Shown: piece after piece, positions 53,901 through 63,171 of the stretch
How positions within the stretch are numbered: the stretch's first letter is position 1
Layout: every line of letters begins with the position of its first letter
Assembly (NCBI RefSeq): GCF_032362555.1
Contig: NC_083533.1
Span: 4,283,001-4,347,000 of the forward strand
Length of the DNA: 64,000 bases
Reading direction: 5' to 3'
Source of the DNA: Amyelois transitella
Taxonomy: Eukaryota; Arthropoda; Insecta; Lepidoptera; Pyralidae
Notes under the pieces: model-generated
What the model was told of the DNA's origin: nothing
Database searches by the model: none
Seen by the model: the letters and a program-made list of their open reading frames with translations, nothing else
Position numbers and translations under genes: made by a program

Positions 53901-56900
53901 GTATGATTCTCTGATGGAGGGGGATGGGGGTAGGGGGGTAGGGGGGGTAGGCAGCGACTCACCGTTTGTCCCTGTGGTGCTCCGTGGCGTCGTAATACAC
54001 GGAAGCCTCCTCGTTGGGTCTCAGCGGCTCCCCGCCGCTCACAACGGAGTGAATTTTAACTGTAACAAGTTATTTATTCAAACTTTATTGTACATACATA
54101 CATATGGTCACGTCTATATCCCTTGCGGGGTAGACAGAGTCAACAGTCTTGAAAAGACTGATAGGCCACGTTCAGCTATTTGGCTTTAAGATAGAATTGA
54201 GATTCAAATAGTGACAGGTTGCTAGCCCATCGCCTAAAAAAGAATCTCAAGTATGTAAGCTGTTGGAATAATGTAAACAACGCCCATGCCTGTACAAGAC
54301 TATTTTATCTGTGGCCCGGTTGTGGCGCCATCCGTCAACTTTTTTCTCTTACGCTGCGTACCGCCAACTGTATAGCTTGACCTTTAAATAAACTGTTTTA
54401 ATTTTCGTTAAGTCTTTAATTGTTTTATTTCTACACTAGAGGCCGCCCGCGACTTCGTCCGCATGGAAACCCTATCAATCCCGCGGGAACTCTGGGATAA
54501 AAAGTAGCCTATGTGTTATTCTGGGTCTTCAGCTACCTACATACCAAATTTCATGGTAATCGGTTCAGTAGTTTTTGCGTGAAAGAGTAACAAACATCCA
54601 TACAAACTTTCGCCTTTATAATAGTAGAAGGATAAGCCCATCCCTTAGTCGCCTTTTACGACATCCATGGGAAAGAAACGGAGTGGTCCTATTATTTTTT
54701 GTATTTGTGCCGGTAACCACACGGCACAAACACGGAACGGCACGGTTCTACGAGTATATATTTGATAATAAATATATAAAATTAATAATTTAATTTCCGT
54801 CACACTGTACGGCCACGTAATGAGAAGAGATGATGACCATATGACTAAGAAAGTTCTGAGTATGGAGGAAGGCAGAAGACCCCGCGGAAGACCTCCAATG
54901 ACCTGGATGCAGACAATAAAGAATCAACTGAAGAGTACACGCATTAACAAACAGACAACCCACGACCGTGTGGTGTGGCGCAGAAATACTAGGAGGGCTG
55001 ACCCCAAATAAATTGGGACAATAGCCAGGAGAATGAGAAAGAAGAAGAAGAAGAAGAAGCACCGACCCGAGTGTCCGGCGGAGTGGCTGTCGGGCGGGCG
55101 CACGCGGATCTCGAGGCGGCTGGAGACCGTGGCCTCGGCGCGGGGCGGCGACGCCGGCCGCGGGGGCGAAGCCCTAGACGATATGCTCTGCAATGTTATA
55201 ATAATCATATACAGGGTGATATTTAAAACAACTGTATCCTTTTAAAGGTAGACTATACCCATGCTTCTGAGCCGTTTGAGCCTATTTTTATTTAAATTAA
55301 ACGTCATCATTTTCACATTTAAAAAACGCTCAAAAACTACGTCACACGCTTTATTGAAGACCAATACTACAAATAGAAATTAAAACTAAACATGTAAATA
55401 AATGTCTGAAAAATAAATAATTTTTCTAGTATCAAGATCAAGTAAAGTACAGAGTTGTCGAGATCGCTAAGCTGAATGAATTATGTCGTTGACCTCTGAA
55501 TCTTACGCGTCGCCTTTCCGCCGACCGGGGTGGTGGAATAATTTTTTTTCGTGCTTTTCGAAATATGAACCGATATTATTCTTTTGATGTTTTTAAATAT
55601 CCTTTAGATGAGTACACTTAACAGTTGAATTTATGCAGTTGAATTAAAAGTCACCCTGTATACATATATATATGTATGTTATCACGTATAATTGCGACAC
55701 ATCACGCCGCTATACATATATATGTCTGTTATCACGTATAATTGCTATACATCGTGCCGCTGTAAGTATAAATATATATCACAGTACTGACGGGCAGGCT
55801 GCGCGCGCGCGGCGCTGCTGCGGCGAGCTGCGCACGCGCCGCCACGCCGCGCATGACGTCGAGGCGGTAGCGCAGGCTGCCGCCCGCGAACTCGAAGCTG
55901 GCCTGCTGCAGCAGCGGCGGCGACAGCTCGCGCACGTGGGAACCTGTGGACCAAAAACAATAACATAATCACGTCTATACCTATCCACTGCGGGGTAAAC
56001 AGAGCCAACGGTCGTCAAAAGACTGAAAGGCCAGGTTCAGCTGTATAAATATTAATAAATGGCATATTTAATACTCATCTTATTGGTGCCATGTGGTTCC
56101 CGGCACTAATACAAAAAACAGAATAGGACCACTCCATCTCTTTCCCTTCAACTCAATTTGAACTTAAAATTCTTTTTTAGGCGATGGGCTAGCAACCTGT
56201 CACTATTTGAATCTAAATTCTATTATTAAGCCAAATAGATGAACATGGCCATTCAGTCTTTTCAAGACTGTCGGCTCTGTCTACCCCGCAAAGGATATAG
56301 ACGTGATCATATGTATGTATGTATTAATGCCATGTGGTTCCCGGCACTAATGCCGACAGAAATTGAGATAGATAGATAAACTCTTTATTGCACCATAAGA
56401 GAAAACATACAAAACAGCACAAAGCAGATATAGATGGTACAAAGGCGGACTTATCGCTAATGCATTTCTCTTCCAGTCAACGTATTGAGTAGAAAGAGCG
56501 AAGAGACAATTGAAACAAGAGTAATTGAATATAAAATACTGTAAATTGAGAGTTAACATACCATAAAATCACGTCTATACCTATCCACTGCGGGGTAAAC
56601 AAAGCCAACAGTCATCAAAAGACTGAGAGGCTGTGCTCAGCTGTATAAATATTAATAAATGGCATATTTAATGCTCATATCATAGTTCCCGGCACCAATA
56701 GAAAAAATAATAAAGGACCACTCCATCTCTTTTCCGTGGATGTCGTAAAAGGCGACTAAGGGATAGGCTCATAAACTTGGGATTCTTGTTTTAGGCGATG
56801 GAACAGCAACCTGTCACTATTTGAATCTCAATTCTATCATTAAGCCAAATAGCTGAATGTGGCCATTCAGTCTTTTCAAGACTGTTGGCTCCGGATACCC

Positions 56901-59900
56901 CGAAAGGGATATAGACGTGACCACATGTATGTATGTTATACCTTCATAAGATAGTAGAAAGACAGTGTTAACTTTGTAAGCCTATCCCTTAGTCGCCTTT
57001 TACGACATCCATGGGAAAGAGATGGAGTGGTCCTATTCTTTTTTGTATTGATGCCGGGAACCACACGGCACACACCCCCAAGATATCTCAAAGGTGTTGA
57101 CTAGTTTTCGCTTGAAACAGCAACAAACATACACACACATCATCAATGACTAACGCATGTTATCATAGTTAGAGATCGGATATTCGGATGCATATTTACC
57201 TAAAGTTGGGGTGTTGGGTTAGTATGGAACGTACTTCTGTACCTCACAAATTCCGGGATTCGGCATTGATACACTTAATGTTCTAATTATGTATTCAATA
57301 ATATAAACTGTATTCGTACTGTCTAAAAATCACGCGGTATAATTCTGGAATCCCGGTAGGTAGGTAATTTTTTAATAAATATGATCATCCATCACTTATG
57401 TTTATAAAGGTGTTTATCATACCATAAATATACGATAAGTTTCAATTTCTTGTTTAATAAAATTTCCGGGATTCAAAATAATTCGAATCCCGAAACCAAG
57501 AAGCCGCCTCCATACTTTCTTAGCCAAAATATTAGTTTAGGTAAAATATGCATCCGATTATCCGATTTCTTATCGTAGTAGAATGATATCAATCTTACCG
57601 ATGGCAGGTGAGGTCCAGCACCTCGGCAAGGCGGGCCTCAGCTGGGGATAGGCAGCGATCCCGGGGATGTTGAGGGTGGCGGGCGCGCGCGGGGGCTCTG
57701 TGCGCGCCGCCGCGCCGGGGGACGTGGCCGGCTGGGAACGACGAGATGTTTACTTACATATATACATACATACTTATAATACATTACTTTTTTTTTTATT
57801 AGGTACCTTTTAAAATTTAATTTTTGCATATACATTTACTAACACTATCTCTAAGATTTCTGTATTACTAACAAAGTGGATCATGATATCTGAATAATAA
57901 ATAAATTAAAATAAAGTATTAAATAAAAATAATTCAACATTTTAATTAATTACAATTAATACAACTTACAATTAATTCAATTTTTTGTGCCGTGTGGTTT
58001 CCGGCACCAGTACAAAAAAGAATAGGATCACTCCATCTTTTTCCCATGGATGTCGTAAAAGGCGACTAAGGGATAGGCTTAAAAACTTGGGTTTCTTCTT
58101 TTAGGCGATGGGCTAGCAACCTGTCACTATTTGAATCTCAATTCTATCATTAAGCCGAATAGCTGAACGTGGCCTATCAATCTTTACAAGACTGTTAGCT
58201 CTGCCTACCCCGCAAGGGATATAGACGTGACCATATATATGTATGTATGTTAATTAATTACTATGGGACATTTCAACACCACTTGATAGTTGTCATATCT
58301 TTTGGTTTCACAACATCTAAGTTTACTGCCGCTTCCAAGGCGTCAGTGCAGATGAAGCGGTAAGCGGTGCACTGCAGCATTTTCTTCAACAACATCAACT
58401 TCACAATTATCAAAACTTAGAATAGTAACAAATTAAGGACGTCCTGGTAAAGGGTCAGGTCAAGAGTACCCGAAACCGCCGAGCTTGCATGAAGAGAGTT
58501 ATGAATGTGGATGAAGCGAAGAATGATATGAAATGCAGAGATCGTGGCAAGTGGAAAGAGGTAGTCTCTGCCTACCCCTCCGGGAAAGAGGCGTGATTTT
58601 ATGTATGTATGTATTCCTACCTGTTCAGGCTGTTTGTCCGTCTCCACCGTCGGTTGCGCGTGCACATTGTTGACCATCTGCGTTCTGGGCGCGTTAGCGC
58701 AGCTCGACACCGCTGAGGTACCAGTCTGAGGGTCAGATAAGATTGGATGTGGTTATTATACAATTTTGTATTTTATACATATTGTGGTCGATGGCTGACC
58801 GGAGATGAGTATCATAATAATTATATATATATATTTTAACTGTTGATGGAATTAAGTTCTTTTGTATACAGTAACTAAATGCTAACTTATATCATTATTG
58901 GAGTAGGTAAAAAGTTATTTGTTACTAACACTAAGTTTTTTGTAGTATTTACTTGGCACCGTCTTCGAAGTTATTTAATACTTAATAATTAAATTGTTTA
59001 TGTTTCTTTTAATTAAGTCGAAATTATTTGTAGAAGTTAATTTAATTTTTACTTTTTAGTTTCCGTTTTGAAGTTGGTTTTTTTCTTTATTGTATTAGTG
59101 TTTTGTATCTGTGAGGACCTGTATGATTGACCATTTGTTTTACATATGTGGCGCTATTTTTTGGAAACGGTTGTTGGTCTTCCAAATAAATACAATAACC
59201 ACATCTAATCTATTTGACGTTATTCTTTTTAAGAAATGGAAATCATATACAATACATAATTTTTTGGTCTGTCGCGTGTTTGACTAAACATTAAAGAGGA
59301 TAAAAAAAATCATCACTTTTTGCTTAAGACGTCGTCTTATTGCACTATAACGTTGACATTTTGCGCACTTAATTAGACATTTTGCGACAAATATTTTTTT
59401 TTTAAACTTGCTCACCTGCTCCGTCTGTTTGTTCGTCTGCGCCGGCGGCTGCGCCTGCGCATTGTTGACCACCTGCGTTCTGGGCGCGTTGGAACAACTG
59501 GACACGGCCGAGACGCCAGTCTGGGGGTTCCGACTGCACCGGTGTTCTGGGGACTGGAGTGGTACTTACTTAAATATGGTTGGTTTTTGAACGTTTGAAA
59601 AAAAAAAACAAACTAATTTTTATTGTCACCAACTAAAAAATAATGTTAACGAATTGTGAATAAAGAAAATTACATTACATACATACATACATACATATCA
59701 TCACGTCTATATCCCTTACGGGGTAGACAGAGCCAACAGTCTTGAAAAGACTGAAAGGCCACGTTCAGCTATTTGGCTTAATGATAGAATTGAGATTCAA
59801 ATAGTGACAGGTTGCTAGCCTGTCGCCTAAAAAAGAATCCCAAGTTTGTAAGCCTATCCCTTAGTCGCCTTTTACGACATCCATGGGAAAGAGATGGAGT

Positions 59901-61005
59901 GGTCCTATTCTTTTTTCTATTGGTGCCGGGAACCACACGGCAAATTACATTACTAATCTAAAATATATTGTTTAAAAATACAACATACATACATATATTA
60001 TTTTACAATAATAAAAAAAAAAACTATTCTAAATTACAAAGATAATTATTTAAATTTTGACGGCCAGCGCATGATGGATGGTAAACGAACAATATTTTAT
60101 TATTCTAAAATAACATTTAATTTATTATCATAATAAATTATAAAAGTGTTTATTTCATCTCCACAATTTCAAAATTTATACAATAATAAAATCTTTAAAA
60201 CTTCTTCTGATACTGAGTGACTACCCAACAAGGGATATAGACGTGATAATATGTATGTATGTATGTATGTATGTATCTTACTTGTAATTGTTCCTGTTTC
60301 CACTCATTGTCCGTGGTCTCCTCAGAGTCGTCGAATTGAGACTTCCATAGTGACACCAGCGTTAGCGCACCTCCCTTAGTCACCTGTGAGGGAAATATAT
60401 ACATTTAAACTTTTACGACACGCACGGGAACGAGACGTTCTCCTATCCTTGTTTTTTTTTCGGCATCGAAAAACACACAACGAGAAACTATCGATGATCG
60501 ATTATTGATTAATATCGAATTAAAATTCTGAAATAAGATTAAATTCAGCAAATTAATTTATTTATTTATCTTCTTAGTATTATAGTAATTATGCAGGTTG
60601 ACTAAGCAGATATAAAAGGAGAGTGTGGAGGGAAAGGTCGGAGTGGGAAGGCCTAGACGAACGTATCTTGATCAAATTAAGGACGTCCTGGTAAAGGGTC
60701 AGGTCGAGAGTACCCGAAACCGCCGAGCTTGCATGAAGAGAGTTATCAATGTGGATGAAGCGAAGGAAGTATGCAGAGATCGTGGCAAGTGGAAAGTGGT
60801 AGTCTCTGCCTACCCCTCCGGGAAACCGGGGTGATTTTATATATGTAAGTAAGTAAGTAAGTAAGTAAATGCTTTATTGTTCACTAAAGGAGTACATTAC
60901 AAATAAAAACAGTACAGTATGTATGTATGTATGTATGTATGTATGTATGTATGTATGTATATACGTATGTATGTATGTATGTATGTATGTCTGTATGTAT
61001 GTATG

Positions 61006-61039
<34 letters not shown>

Positions 61040-61293
61040 TATATGTATGTATGTATGTATGTATATACGTATGTATGTATGTCTGTATGTATGTATATAT
61101 GTATGTATGTATGTCTGTATGTATGTATGTATGTATATATGTATGTATGTATGTATATATGTATGTATGTATGTATATATGTATGTATGTATGTATGTAT
61201 ATACGTATGTATGTATGTCTGTATGTATGTATATATGTATGTATGTATGTCTGTATGTATGTATGTATGTATATATGTATGTATGTATGTATG

Positions 61294-61327
<34 letters not shown>

Positions 61328-63137
61328 TGTATTCTATTCTAATTCATTCTTACCTGTTGTAAAGCGGACACGTTCTCATCGTCCATCACGGCGAATTGCG
61401 TGTAGCTCTGGTCGGCGCGCGGGCGGCTGCGGCGCGGGCCTGGGGCGGAACGCACGAGAAACACGTTATAACACACACACATACATTAGTTTGTGTACCA
61501 ACCGACGACGCCCTAACACAAGAACCATGTTCACGACGAAATTTTACAAGTTACATACATACATTAGTTTGTATACCAACCGAAGACGCTCTAACAAATG
61601 AAACAATGTTCACGACGAAATTTTCCATGTTACATACATACATTAGTTTGTATACCAACCGACGACGCTCTAACGGCGGGGGAACGTACATTAGTTTGTA
61701 TACTAACCGACGTTAACTACTATTACTACATTATATACCTGAACGTCGCCTTTCAGTCTATTTGCGACTCTTAGCTCTGACGTAACTAAAAGTATGTATG
61801 TATGTATATATGTAATTAGGACAAGAATCGAAATATATTTTATATATATACATTTTTTATATTGGTGCCGTGTCGTTCCCGGCACCAATATAAAAAAGAA
61901 TAGGACCACTCCATCTCTTTCCCATGGATGTCGTAAAAGGCGACTAAGGGATAGGGGCTTACAACCTTGGGATTCCTGTTTCAGGCGATGGGCTAGCAAC
62001 CTGTCACTATTTGAATCTAAATTCTATCATTAAGCCGAACAGCTGAACGTAGCCCATCAGTCTTTGACTGTTGGCTCTATCTATCCCGCAAGACGTGATC
62101 ATATGTATATATGTATGTATCGAAACCTATAAATATATGTAACCCACCTCTTTTGAAATGCGTGTCTGAGTGTACACTGTCCACGTCGGCTACTATACGC
62201 GGGCTCACTGCTTCGCCTGAAAAATACATTTATACATACATACATATGAACATAATACAATAGCACGTCTCCATCATTTACGGGGTAGACAGGGTCAACG
62301 ATCACGAAGAATCTATACTAATATTATAAAGCTGAAGAGTATGTTTGTTCGTTTGTTTGAACGCGCTTATCTCAGGAAGTACTGGTGCGAATTGAAAAAT
62401 TCTTTTTACGTTGAATAGACCATTTATCGAGGAAATCTTAAGGCTAAATAACATCACGCTTCAACTATTAGAAGCGAAGAAATAATGGAAAATGTAAAAA
62501 AAAACGTGGAAAATTATTCATCCTTGAGAGCTTCAAAGATGCCAAAAATAACTATTCCACGCGGACGAATTCGCGGGCACAGCTAGTGAGTATGCAAGAG
62601 GAAGTATGAAAGTAGCGCCAATAAATGAAAATGATGAATGGTAATAAGCTGGGTTGGTACGGACACATCACGAGAAGAGAGGCAGGTCATGTTACTAAAA
62701 GGTCAGGTCATGTTACTAAAAGGTCAGGTCATGTTACTGAAAGGTCAGGTCATGTTACTAAAAGGTCAGGTCATGTTACTAAAAGGTCAGGTCATGTTAC
62801 TAAAAGGTCAGGTCATGTTACCGAAAATGAGATGAACGGACGGCGTAAAGGATGGTACGAGGAGAAAGGGAGTGACCAGTGATATGGCAATTGACAGAAG
62901 TAATTGGAAACAAACTAACATACTGTGCCGACCCCGCGTAGAAAGTGGGAAAAGGTAACGACGAAGAAGAAGAATAAATAAATAAACATATATATATATA
63001 TATATATATATATGTTTATTTATTTATTCTTTTTCTTATATATATATATATATATATATGTTTATTTATTTATTCTTTTTCTTCGTCGTTACCTTTTCCC
63101 ACTTTATAAATAATAATATAAATAATAATAATAAATA

Positions 63138-63171
<34 letters not shown>

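Noticed and set aside
60869-61601. Overlapping open frames of 147-224 codons rich in Met, Tyr, Val and Cys
   Set aside because: They are translations of the (GTAT)n microsatellite, open in several frames because the repeat lacks stops.
62682-62826. CRISPR-like array of regularly spaced repeats
   Set aside because: The 21-bp units are contiguous without spacers and lie in a LINE coding end of a eukaryotic genome.
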